Assembly (NCBI GenBank): GCA_016858145.1
Contig: JAEHOE010000197.1
Span: 62,001-126,000 of the forward strand
DNA length: 64,000 nt
Direction of reading: 5' to 3'
From: Edaphochlamys debaryana
Lineage: Eukaryota > Chlorophyta > Chlorophyceae > Chlamydomonadales
Of this stretch, positions 44,348 to 56,000 are shown piece after piece. Below the pieces are notes generated by a model. It searched no databases. It was not told the origin of the DNA and saw nothing but the letters and a program-made list of their open reading frames with translations. Each line of letters opens with the position of its first letter. Position 1 is the first letter of the stretch. A program made the position numbers and the translations under genes.

Positions 44348-46708
44348 CTAGCCCGGACCACGCCCCCCGCGTCCCCCAGCCCCGCCGGGCTCACCGCCCC
44401 CGCCGGGCTCACCGCCCCCGCCGGGCTCACCGCCCCCGCCGCGCTGCACAATCCGAGCCCGCCGGCGGGCCCCGCCCCCGTCCTCGCCGTGCTCGACAGC
44501 CCCCTCGCGGCCCCCGGCCCCGCCGGGCTCACCGCCACCGACAGCCGCCACAATCCGGGCCCGCCGGCGGGCCCCGCCCCCGTCCCTACCGAGCTCAGCA
44601 GCCCCCTCGTGCACCCCGGCCCCGCCCAGCTCCATGGCACCACCACGCCCTGCGCCGGCACCTCCCCCTCCCCCTCCCCCTCGCACGCGAAAGACGGGCC
44701 CAGGTCGTTCCTCGCGCACAAAGCGGAGAATGGGAAGCCCGGCAAGCACACCCTCCCCCCCCAACCCAGCAGCCTGCGTAGCCGCCACGTGTTCTGGCAG
44801 CAGGGTGAGGGCGCCCTTGATGTGCCCATCAGGGCTCAGGTACGGCGCCCAGGCAGCGAGGGGATCTGTCGCGGGCGCCGCCCCGGCCGCCTGCCTTTCT
44901 GGCGGCACAAGCCGCAGAGCGTCGGGGTAGCACTGCGGCTTGCCCAAGAAGACTGCGGAACTCTTGTCAAGCATTCCGGAGAAAGCCTCCACGGAGTGGC
45001 CATCGTTCCAGCCGTATACGAGCAGGCGGGCGGAGAAGGACACCGGGAGGGGCGGCTCGCCGCCAGCGAGGCTGGAGCCGGGGATGCGGTAGGTCTCGGG
45101 GACGCGGCCTGCGACCAGCAGCGCGGCGGTCGGCTTGCCCCTGTGGATGCACACGTGCACCGTCCACGCAAAGCCCCGTGCCAAAACGCAGGGCGCGTCG
45201 CTGGCAAAGGTGGCTTGAACCTGGACAACTTGCCCCGGGCCGCCCTCCGCCGCCGCCGGCCCGCCGCCTCCCGCCAGCTCCTCCAGCGCGGCGCTCAGCT
45301 GCGCTCGGCTGATGCCCCAAGGAAAGCTCAGCCCTGCGGCCGGCACGCCCTGGGGCCGGGCCTCGGTCCTCGTCCAGCCAGGCGCGTTGGCAGCGGTCCT
45401 CTGCTTCCGCATCTCCTCCTGCTGCGTCCCCGAGCATGCGTGGTAGCAGCTCGCAAGCGCGGCATCGCTGAGGGAGAATGGGAACCAGCCCGCCGCATGC
45501 TCGCAGCCCTTGATCTCGAAATCGCCAGCCAAGGGCAGCAGCAGGCCGCACGTGACTGAGGGGCTGAGCTGCGCCAAACGCACGTGGCCGCACAGCCGCT
45601 TGCGCGTGGCGGCGTCCGTGCTGGCCCCGTTGGCCCGCATCCACGTCGCCAGCAGCGTCAGCACGCTGTCCTCGCTGTCGGTTGCCAAGCCATCCGACTC
45701 CAGCAGACCCTCGAGTGCCGCCACTCGGAGGGCCTCCAGCTGATGCCGCAGGGAGGGCGTGTTGAGGGCGGCGAGGGTGGAGCCGAAGTGCCGTACCAGC
45801 TGGGCCTTGGCTACCGTGAGGACGTCTTGAAAGCCGGAGTCGCCGTTGGGCCACAGGGTCTCGCAGGCGAGAAGTTGCAGCAGGGCCGGCTCGGGCCCAG
45901 CGGGGCCCGCGGGCTCGGGCCCAGCCGGGCCCGCGGTCTGCTGGGCCTTCGCCAGCCACTTGACGCAGGCGGCGGCGCACCCCTCGATGGCCAGGTAGTC
46001 CCCGGCCCGCAGCACCTCCAGGGCCTCACGGATGCTAGAGGCGTGGACCTGGGTGGGTGACGCAGGTTGTGGTGGGCAAGCGGTTAAGGAGAGCAGCAGA
46101 AAAATGCATGCAGCCCTCCAGAGGCCAAATGCAAACCACGGTGAGTCCGCATGCATGCCGCTGCGCCTGTGCCTGACTGCAACGGTGGCCCCTCACGCTG
46201 CCCACGCTGGCCCGTGGCCCGCCCGGCCTTCCGCTGACGGCTTACAATTGTTTACCCGAACACACTTCTCCTCGGCCGCCTTCCCAGTCTACCAAATCAC
46301 ACGTACCTGTCCCGTGTAGGCGAAGCGGATGGCTAGGCGGGCGGCCGGTAGCTCGTCCTCGCTCCCCAGGGGCACGCGGAGCACGGGGCGGCCGTGCGTG
46401 GCCGACTTCACCCAGCGGTCGAGCTGCACAGGGCCGCGACGCTCGCACCAGTTAGGAGCTGCGGCGTACGTGGGCCGCCTGCAGCTGCGCGATATCATTC
46501 CGCTCACCTGCGCGCCGAAGCGCTCGGGTGCCGCGAGACGCAGAACGAAAGCATGCGCGGGCAAGGGCGGGCCCAGCACTGCCCGCTCGCCATCCCGCTC
46601 GGCGCTGTCGATTGTCGAGTCCTCCAAGCAGAACTCGATGGTGCAGTCAGAGACTGATTCGCTGCCGAACAGGTTGGGCAGCGCTGCGACGACAGTGGGG
46701 TTTGCCAT
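44348..46708 (-). CDS. BTB-BACK domain protein
   Basis: Three exons: 46708-46508, 46441-46307 and 46048-44348 (679 codons with TAG). Residues 1-112 form a BTB/POZ domain (MANPTVVAALPNLFGSESVS, DCTIEF, PAHAFVLRLAAPERFGAQ, LPAARLAIRFAYTGQ). VHASSIREALEVLRAGDYLA and the following EGCAAACVKWL are the BTB-BACK transition. A BACK-like helical region follows (FQDVLTVAKAQLVRHFGSTL). A central beta-rich part (AWTVHVCIHRGKPTAALLVA) may be a MATH/TRAF-like or C-terminal BTB-associated fold; I am unsure. The tail of about 100 residues is a Gly/Arg-rich low-complexity region built from near-identical DNA repeats. Such proteins commonly act as CUL3 ubiquitin-ligase adaptors. Exon 2's acceptor (AG before CGTCGC) was chosen because it alone keeps frame. 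The true C-terminus could be shorter if an intron removes part of the tail. Confidence 0.7.
44370..44640. repeat. GC-rich tandem repeats in the BTB gene tail
   Basis: GGGCTCACCGCCCCCGCC units (44390-44445) are followed by a larger unit of about 105 bases containing CACAATCC-GGCCCGCCGGC and GGGCCCCGCCCCCGTCC, present twice (44447-44505 and 44548-44605). Translated on the minus strand it gives GGARRRARIV twice. Confidence 0.7.
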
Positions 46709-47760
46709 CGCCACCGCCACGTATGAGCTGTACCCTGATGCGAGCTGCCTGTATTGCCTATAAGCAGTTATCGGACACCTGGCTGCTGTTGCGGAGGAGA
46801 GAGGAGTCGAGGCGAGGAGTTCCTCGGGTAGAGATGAGAGGAGCCATAGCGCTGCAACCGTAGAGGCAGACCTAGGAGTGACTTTGTGCCTCAGCTCCCA
46901 GCAGGCAGTCCTCTAACATGCTTCCGCCGCTCCCGTCGCCCTGCCGATGCCGCCCCGCTCGTCCCATGCCTCCCGACAGCCACGACGCTGCCACCCGCCC
47001 GTGCACTGCCCCGCCACCGCCACCGCCACCGCTACCTCCACGCCTCTACGCTCCACCCTCTGTCCGTAGGGCCCGTATGGATTCCATGCCCCTCCCTGCA
47101 CGAGCCACTACTTGCACTGCACCCTTCCGCCTCCACCTCTCCACGACTCCACCCCCCAGGCAACCCTGCTTCTCCCAGTAACTTTACCCCCGCCCGTGCG
47201 CCGAAGACACCTCCCAACCTCGCTGGATTCCATGGCCGCCTGCTGCCCGGGAGCCGGAGCCGTGCGTGCCCTCGCCACTCGCATGGCACTTCACTTCAAC
47301 CCCGCCTCACGCCTGTTTGCCGGGCGCACTGCCGGTGGCGGTTGGGTACCGCTGAGACGTCCACGCGGCGAAGCCCCCGTCGAGAGCGTAGATCTGCGGC
47401 GGTTGGCGGTCGCCACAAAGGGCCGAGGGGCGAGGGGATAGCAACGCCTCCAGTCAAGCGGATGGCCACACGAGGTCTCTCTTAGTGGCCGTTGCGGGGG
47501 GGGGGCGACCTGTACCTCCATGTCCATGACGTCATCGATCTATCTATAGATCTAAGATCCTATCGGTCGTCTCCATTTCCCACCCAACTGGGGCCCGGAC
47601 CGGTATCCCCACCCTGCCCTTCCAGCCTAGGCACCTCTCTGTTGGTCTTCGGGCCTGGGCGGCACAGTCGGGGTCCCCCTCGGGCCCACGCGAGACCCCA
47701 ACCAGGCCCCAACCAGGCCCCAACCAGGCCCACGCCAGGCCCACCTGGATGTACCCGTAC
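46709..47760. other. Intergenic region, no gene recognised
   Basis: Upstream of the BTB gene and downstream of the rhodanese exons. Plus-strand open frames here are Pro/Arg-rich without splice partners. An AT-rich palindromic stretch, GATCTATCTATAGATC, lies at about 47538. CCAACCAGGCCC repeats at 47698-47740 lie just after the last rhodanese exon I can place. Remaining 3' exons of that gene could be hidden here. Confidence 0.35.
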
Positions 47761-48570
47761 GCCGCCACCTTGGCGAACTCCTGGCAGGCCAGCAACGCAG
47801 ATATGGTGGCTGTACGGCAGGGGCACACGCGCGGGTGGTGAGGGGTGGCCTGGGTGAGGCGGTGTTGGGCAGACCCCACCTGGGCCCCGCATCCATTACT
47901 CACTGCCTTGACGATTGCGCGAGCACCAGCCGGTAGCCCTCGGATATCCCTCTCCTACGAAGACAGTCTCTCGATACCCCGCCCCACGCTCCTCCACCCT
48001 CCCCCTCTCTCCCCTCCACCCACTGGTGCAGTAGCAGGCCAGGTTTCGGTCGGGGCTGATGCCCTCGCGTCTGGAGGCCCACTTGGCGGCCACCTGCGCG
48101 GCCGTGGCCAGGGGCACACTGCGGAGGGCGACGGTGGAGGGGGAGGATACGGGTCAGCAGAACAGCGACGGCACCGGAAGGCACTGGAACCCGCTGGCCC
48201 CGACTGGTTCCACGCCTGTGCTTTGTCTCTCTGCTGAAGTGCAAGTCGTCTCTCGAGCAAGCTCGTGTGAAGCCAAGGTACGGTGGGGACAGCACCTGCC
48301 CGAAGCCCCCACGTGGCCCCGCCCCGCACCTGCGCGCCCCCGGCACGTGGGCCATGGGGTACAGCACCGACGGCCGCACGTCCAGGAACGTGATGTTCCC
48401 CAGCTTCTCATCGCCCTTGCCCTTGGACCAGAGCGCGTGGAAGGCCGTGGCGTTGAGCAGCTGAACCGTCGGCGGCACCGCGGGAGGCCGCGGCGGCGGG
48501 AAGGAGCGGGGCGGGGGCGACCTCCGGGGCGGCGGCGGCCGCCGGGGGGGCCGCGAGACGCGTGCGTCGG
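47761..48570 (-). CDS. Rhodanese-domain protein (partial model)
   Basis: Four phase-consistent exons are visible: 48570-48330 (ARVSRPPRRPPPP linker, then VQLLNATAFHALWSKGKGDE, NITFLDVRPSVLYPMAHVPG), 48118-48024 (VPLATAAQVAAKWASRREGI, NLACYCT), about 47940-47907 (GYPRATGWCSRNRQG) and about 47810-47755 (TTISALLACQEFAKVAAYGY). The DVRP..Y..AHVPGA motif and the final GYI are typical of plant rhodanese-like (sulfurtransferase) domains. The active-site loop normally reads CxxGxR. Here either ACYCT or WCSRNRQ would occupy it, and neither has the Gly, so catalysis is doubtful. The Pro/Arg-rich N-terminus suggests a chloroplast transit peptide or linker. First and last exons are not resolved: an upstream frame with ATG at 48928 does not keep phase. 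Confidence 0.55.
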
Positions 48571-48699
48571 CTGCAGGGAGAGGGGGCCAGGGGTTGGGTT
48601 TGGGGAGAATGTGTTTGGTGTGTTTTGGCAAAGGGGCAGCGTTTGCCACGGCCAGAACGCTGGGAGGGCTAGGGCACGGTCCCGGACGAGGAATCCGTA

Positions 48700-50029
48700 C
48701 GAAAGGGGGGCGGGGTCCTTCTACCGGTGCGGACCCAGCATGTCCGAGGTAGGGCTCACCTTGCCGTGGCCCAAGGCTGGCGAGGGGGAGCAGCAGCAGT
48801 GCTGCCTGCGTGGGTTGGTGCAGATGGCGCGTCGCGGGGCGTTGGGGTCAGGGCCGTCAGGCACAGGATGTGGGACGGACCTGCTGCAGACCTCCAACAC
48901 CGCCGAGACCTGCGAGCGCGCCCGCATATCTCTCAGCTGAGCACCTGTGTTCCCCCCAGCTCGCTAGCGAATTAAGCTGGCTCTCGCGGGGCGCTTTCCA
49001 TCGGGGTATCCATCCGGGCCTGCGTCCTCGATGGCCTGCAGCTGTGCAGGTTGCCCCTTCTATCAGCGCGTACCAGAAGGAGCTGCGAGAGGCGACTTCT
49101 TGACGCCATCCTCGCGGTCGCGCCCCGAGCAGTTACGCCACCAGCGCTGCGCGTGCACTCAGCGCGAGCAGCCCTAGGCGCGCCGGCCAGATATAGCTGA
49201 GTAAAGGACGACTTAAGCGCAGTTCAGCTCGGGCGGTGGTCGTGGGCGGGCGGCTTGTGTGAGATATGGCGTTCTTCCTTTAAGGGCCAGGCGCGCGAGG
49301 GTCCTAGCGTCAGCGCTCGAACTGAGAGGAGTGAGGGCAAGGTCAATGGCTGGTCGTGCGGGTGGCATGCATGCACACCGCACGCGGGTGCAAATTGTGC
49401 CGCGACAGCTCGGCCCGCACTCGGCCTTCCGCAGCGGCTCACCACGCGCTCCGACGCCAGCAGCAGATCAGCAACAAGTATGGTCCGGTAGCAAGCCGAG
49501 TCCGCCTGCCCTCAACCAAGGGCAACCCGTGGAGGACCCTCCGGACGGACTCTCCGCGTCCATGCCTCCTCCCCGCCGGCGCCTGTCCGATGCCCAGTCT
49601 GGCCTGCCGACACCCCCTCTCCTCCCTACGCCACAACCAAGCGCTTCGCTTCGTTGTTTTCTTCTACCCCCTCTCCTCACCCGCCCCAAGCTCTGGCACG
49701 CGCTCACGCCCTTATGCACGCCACAGCCCCAGCCCACTGCAGCCGCTCACCGCCCACCCACCCACCCCACGGCATGCCTACACCAGACCAGCTCCACGCC
49801 CTGTACCCCACGCCCGGTCCGAGCTACCTGCTCACCTGCTCATCTGCTCACCCTGCGCGGCCCAACGGCTACCCTAGCCCCCCCCCTTTCACAACTCGCC
49901 CCATCTCACTCCCTCGCCCCAGGCTGCTCCGCCCCGCATACCCACACCCACCTCCTCTCCCTCCACCCACCGCCCTCCTCCCTATCCCTCCTCTCCCTCC
50001 ACCTCCTCCTCCACCTCCCTCCAACGACC
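48700..50029. other. Intergenic or 5' region of the rhodanese gene
   Basis: This may contain the first exon of the rhodanese gene near 48760-48930 on the minus strand. The rest (49000-50029) is Pro/His-rich, with pyrimidine runs, and lies downstream of villin. I see no other gene. Confidence 0.35.
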
Positions 50030-53000
50030 TCACGCCTTGCCCGACGCCCGCTTGCGTGCCTCGATGGCCTCCAGCGCCGCGCTCTTGACGGCGGCGTGGT
50101 CCCAGCCGGGGAAGTTGGAGGTGAAGAACAGCGGCTCCTGGCCCGCCTCCACCTGCGTGGGTGCGTATATGTGTGAGCGAGCAGTATGCAAAGACTCGGG
50201 ACTCGGGGCTTGGGACTCGGGACTGGGGACCCATTGCACACATTGTTGCCCCACACGCCACACCTCCACAAGCAGCACGCGCCCCGAGCGGCCGCTGAGG
50301 GTGAGGTAGCGCCCGGCCACGTCGCGCGCGCGCGGCCGCTCCGTGTGCTTGCAGGCGCCGCCGTACCACACAAAGAGCTGCGGGGGAGGGGAGGGGGAGG
50401 GGAGGGGAGGGGAGGCGAGGGGAGGCGAGGTGAGGCGAGGTGAGGCGAGGGGAGGCGAGGGGAGGCGAGGGGAGGCGAGGAGAGGCGAGGGGAGGCGAGG
50501 GGAGGAGGGGAGATTGCGGAAGGCAAGTGTGAGCGCAACACCGGCACAACCTCCGCGCCCCGTGTGGACGAGCACCACGTCCTTGGCTCTCCCACCTCTG
50601 CTCCAATCATAGCTCACGCCACCTCAGCCCCGCTGCTCAACTATAGCCCCACAGCTCATTCTAGCCCCCCCCCTCCCCCGTGTCAACGAGCGTCACATGA
50701 AGGCCCTCGCCTCGGCCCCCGTGTCCAGCAGCATCACGTCCTCGTTCACCCACCCCTGCTCACACATACCACCTTGCGAGCAGCCCTGAACATACCACCT
50801 TGCCCTTCTCCCCTCTATCCCTCTGCCTCCCTCATACTGTCAGTCACCCAAGCCCACCTCGGCCCCCGTGTCCAGCAGCATCACGTCCTCACACACCCAT
50901 CCCTCCTGACCCAAAGCTCCTAGGCCTTTCCTGCCCCCCTCCATTTCCCTCCCTCCCTCCCGAACCCAACCCACCTCGGCCCCCGTGTCCAGCAGCATCA
51001 CGTCCTCGTTCACCAGCGAGTCCTGCGCGAAGGACGTGCTCATCTCCACCTTGAGCCCGCGGCCCGCGCAGTCGGCCAGGCGGAAGAGCTTGGGCGGCCC
51101 CGCGGCGGTGCGGCTCGTGGTGGCGGCGTAGGCGGCCTTGCCGCCCAGCGCCGACCAGAAGTCGGCCGGCTCGGAGCCCTCCTACGGGGGTGAGCGGTTG
51201 TAGGGGTGGGTGGGGTGGGGGGGCGCGGATCAGAGGGGGCTTAGGTGGGTGTAAGGAGCGCATCGCAACACCGACGACGGCTCGGAGCCCTCCCGCAGGC
51301 TTGAGGGCAGTGGGCTGGGGTGGGAAGGATTCGGGCAGCACTGGTTCGGCGGTGAGACGTGGGCAGGGCGGTGGGGAAATGGGCGGCAACACAATTCGGA
51401 CACGACCGGGCAGCACGACTCCCCACGCCATCTAGGACCCGCCACACAGGACTGCCCGACGGCGCACTCCCACCTCGACTCGCGCCACCGCGCCGCCGGC
51501 CGCCAGCGCCGCCGCCACCGCCGCCGCCACCTCCTGCTCCCCCGCGCTGCTGCCCTTGCCCAGCCACAGGCTGACGGGGCCCGCCTGCACCGGCCCCGCA
51601 GTGATCTCCGGCGCCCGCTCCAACACGAAGCAGTCGCCCGAGCACAGGCTGGGGGCCTGGGCGGCGACCTCGACTGGGGGTGGGTGGGGGTGGGGGGTGG
51701 GGGGTGGGGGGGCGGAAAAGGACGGGTACGGGCGAGGGGGGCGAAGCGCGCGCGGCAGCAGTGTTTGGCTGAAGCCTGGAGGACAGACTGGGGGCCTGGG
51801 CTGTAACCTCGACTGCGGGAGGCGGTAAACACCGCCTGCGCGAACGAGCCCGAGCTTCCCTTTTCTTCCCGTGCCGCCCCTCCCCCTCTGCGTGCGCCTG
51901 TGCAGTTGCCGCTCCCCCGCCCTCCCAATGCACACAGCCCGGCCTGCGATGTAGACCCCATCCCCTAGGCCCTTCCCCGCCCTGGCCTCCCCCGAGCCCC
52001 CCTCTCTTCATGTCATAATCCCTCCCTCTATGTGCGCTCTCTGCAAACCCCGCCGCGCCAGCCCTCCTCCGGGCCGCCTCCCCACCTGCGTGAGCCTGCG
52101 CCGTGGCCTCCCCCTTGACCTGGTACAGGTGCACCCCGGGGGGGGAGCGGCCGGGCGCCTGGTGGTGCGGGCGGGGGCCGTTGCGGACAATCATGGTGCC
52201 CCTGGGGGGGAGGGGGGAATGGGGGCGAGGGGCGACAGGGGCCGGGGAAGCGTGAGGAGGGACGTGAAAGAGCCTGCTAGTAAATGCCGACGCTAGAGGA
52301 CACCACCGCCCGAACATCATAACCGCTGCAAACCCTTGCCCCCCCTGCCCCGTTCCCTCCGTCCTCCCCCCCCCCTCACTTGAACAGCCTCACGAAGTGC
52401 CCCGGCTCCAGGTTCTGCTCCACACGCACCAGCGAGCAGCGGCCCGCGTACTTGGCCCGGTGCATGTCGGCGGCCATGATGGCGGCGGCGCCCTGGGGGG
52501 GGGGGGGATGGGGGGGGGAGGGGAGGGGAGGGAGGGGGAAGGGGTATTGGGTGTTTAAAAGGGGTTGGATAGGGCATGTGGGGTGTTTGAGGGCAGCCAT
52601 GATGCCGGCGGCGCCCTGCAGTTGGGGGGGAGGGGGGCTGGAGAGGAAGGGGAGGCGGAATCGGCATCCCCAGGCTGGAACCCTCCACCGCTATAGCCCT
52701 TCTCGCCCACCTGCTCAATGTTGCCGCAGTGCCTCCCCTGCCACGTGTAAACGGCATAGCGCAGGTCGGCCGTGTCTGGGGGTGGGTAGGGGGGCGGGGG
52801 GCGGGGGGTGGGGGGTGGAGGGCATCCACGCAGCATACGCAAACGCCCAGGCTGGAGGCTCACGTGCCTTGGGGGGTGTGAGCATAGGTGGATCCATTTG
52901 CTTTCCCGTCTGATCGTCTCGGCCTCCCTTCCCCCTCCCCCTCCCCCTCATCCCCCTATCCCCCCCCCACCCCCACCCTTGGACGTGGAGTAGGTGTGCA

Positions 53001-56000
53001 GCACCACGTAGGAGGCTCCGTCGTAGAACACCCCCACCTCCTGGCGGGGCAGCTCCAGGGCCGTGGCCTGGGTCATGACCCACACCTGTCGGGGGGGGGA
53101 GGGGGGAGAGGGGGGGAGATTGGAGAGGGAAAAAGGGGGTGCTTGCTGCTGAGCGGGGTCGCGCCGACGCCAGGATGTAGGCAAAAGGGGGGAGAGAGGA
53201 TCAGGAAGAGGGGTGAGCTTGAGAGAATGAGGTTGATGTTACAGCACTGAAGAAGGCGGGTGGATCCAGGATAGGCGGTGGGCGGATCGTGGGCAACGTG
53301 GCACCGCCTTAGCGCCGAGTGGACGCGCCCCGTTATCCTGAGCCTCAGGCCCCGCCAATCCATGCCCACGGGGCCCTGGATCACCTGGATCTTGCTGGTC
53401 GTCAGATTGCCGTACGCCGCCTCCAGGCCCTTGGCGGCGGCGCCCGCCCCGGCGCCGCCAGCGGCCGCGTCGGCCGCCTGAGCCTGAGCCTGCATGGCGG
53501 TCGCCGCCTCGTCGGGGTTGTACGGCAGCTCATCTACACGGCAAAACGGGACGAGCGTAAGGCGTGAACAAGGCCCCAGGTGTCCCCCTCCCCTCCTCCC
53601 CAGCCCCTCCGTCTCACCTCTCCCGCCCCGCAACAGCTCGCGCAGGCAACCCACACAAACCACCCCCTGTCCCCAGCCCCTCTGCCTCACCCGTGCCCCG
53701 CCCCGCCACGGGCACCCGGTTGCCGAACGAGTCGCGCCCCGCGGCCGCCCCCGGCCCCGCTCCGCCCTCCCCCGCCCAGTCCGCGAAGTAGGTGGTGAAG
53801 AGCCCGGGCTCGAAGCGGGCCTTGACGGCCTTGACCAGGGCCGAGGGGGGCAGGCCGCGGGAGGAGGCGAAGCGGCCGCCCACCTGGGGTGAGGTGAGGT
53901 TGGGGTGGGGGTTGGGGGTGGGGATTGGGGGTTTGGGGATTGGGAGGGGTGGGGGTTGAGGGTTCGGGAGAAGTCCGTTTCAGCTGGACTGCCCATTGAA
54001 CATCCTCCCCCCCACAGCGGATCACAGAGAGAGTGGAGGATCGGGTTGAGGGCACTACAGGGGTTTGGGAACGGTTGGCATGCGGTCCGCAGCCTCAGCG
54101 AGGGACGCGTGTGTTCGCCCACCTGCAGCGGGGCCCCCAATGCCACCCACCCACCTGCAGCGGCGCCGCGGGCTTGGCTTACACGAGCATCCCTCCACAC
54201 ACACCCTCTCCCCCATCTTTTTCCCCCTCCCCGCGTCCCCCCCAGACTCCCCCCTCTTCTCCCCGCCCGCCCCCACCTGCAGCGGCGCCGCGGGCTTGGC
54301 GCACTCGTGCCCGGTCCACACCCAGATGCAGCCGGCGGCCAGCAGCACCAACTGCGCCCCCGGCTCCAGGGCGGCGCGGTGCAGGGGCTGCCCCTCGGAG
54401 CCGACCTGGGAGAAGCCCGAGCCGCCGCCGTCCACCTGGGGTGGGGGGGAGGGAGGGGGCGGGGGTGGGAGGGAGAGGGTTTGTTGGTGTCAGACAGACA
54501 GGTGCGGCGGCGACCAGCGAGCCCGATGCGCAGAGCCCGAGGTCCAGAGTAAAAGGTGGTAGGGGTGGTAAGGTGCCTAGGTCGAAGCCACCCGCACCTA
54601 CCCAACATAGCTGTCCCTTCGACTGCCCTACCTTGTAAAACGACCCTTTCCTCCGCATAACTCCAGGGGCCCAGGCCCTTCACTCCACCCCAGGACCCAG
54701 CCCTAGCCCCCCCCCCACACACACCTTGAACAGCTGCGGCGGCGCCAGTGCCGTACCTCACCCCTCCCAAGCTCCTTACTCTCTAGCTTCTCCCTCTTTG
54801 CTGTCCCCCACACACGCACACACCTTGAACAGCTGCGGCGGCGCCAGTGCCGCCGGCGGGGGCTTGTCCGCCTCCGCGTCCTTGATGGCTGCCGCCTCGG
54901 GGGGCGCCTTGCAGCCCAGGCGCTGGAAGAAGGCCAGAGCCTCGCCGCTCACGCCGTCGCCGTCGTCCAGCACGGCCAGCTGAGAGGGGTGGGTGGGGGT
55001 GATTTTCGGGAGGTTGGGGGGGGGTGCGGCCGGGGGGAGGGCGGGCAAGAGGTTAGGGACTCTCTTGCTGACGCGCCCATCAATTGCAGCAGGCGGTCAG
55101 CAAGCACGGCCAGCTGGGGGTGGGTGGGTGGGGGTTGAGGGGGTGGGCAGAGGGCACACGCGAAAGCGAGATGGGGGACCAAGGCCGGCAGAGAGAAAGG
55201 CGGGGAACCCGTGGGGCCCGAAAACCCCCAGCCGTCGCCGTGGTCGTTGGTGTGGACTAAGAGTGGGGAAAGCCGAGGTTGGGCGGGGACACGAAGCGGG
55301 GCAGGCAGCCAGGGTACCGGGTGCCGGGTGCGGTGGCTGTAGGCGAGGAGGCTCTGGGTGGCAGCTCGCCCGCCTTGCCTCAATCGTGACGCCTTTACGT
55401 CACGCCTTTACCCAACGTGCGGTCAGCAGGCAAAGGCTTGCTTGCTGAGAGCCGGGGCCGGAGCCCGTTCCACCCACCTTGATGCCGGTTCCCTCCTTGA
55501 AGGCGTTGGCGGTCTCTGCGGGGTGCGGTGGACAGAGCAGGGTCGGCGCCAGAGCAGGGCCTCCATCCAGGGCACCCGCCCCCACCACACACGGCACTCA
55601 ACAATAAGCCCGTCCCAATCCGTCAATCCCGCTGTGTCCCCGCTTCCCCCGGGCGTTCCCCCTCCTCCCCCACCCCGCCCGGCCCCGCTCCCCCACCGAT
55701 GGCGCGCGTCTTCTCCCGGATGTTGGCCGACGAGCCGTGCCACACCCACAGCTGCCGCGCGCCTCCGTCCTCCAGCAGGAAGCAGTCGCCGTGGTTGAGC
55801 GAGGCCAGGCCGCAGGGCACCTCGAACACCTGGGGGGTGGAGGGGGGGGGGCGGGGCAGGGGAAGATTGAGCAGGGGTGGCTGAGACTAGCGGGTTGAGA
55901 CTCGCATGGATTCTGCTTCTCGCCTGCAGGCCGGCCCGGCTTGTACTTGAAAAGCTCTAGCATCCCCACCCCTACCCCTACCCCCACGCCCGCCTCGCTA

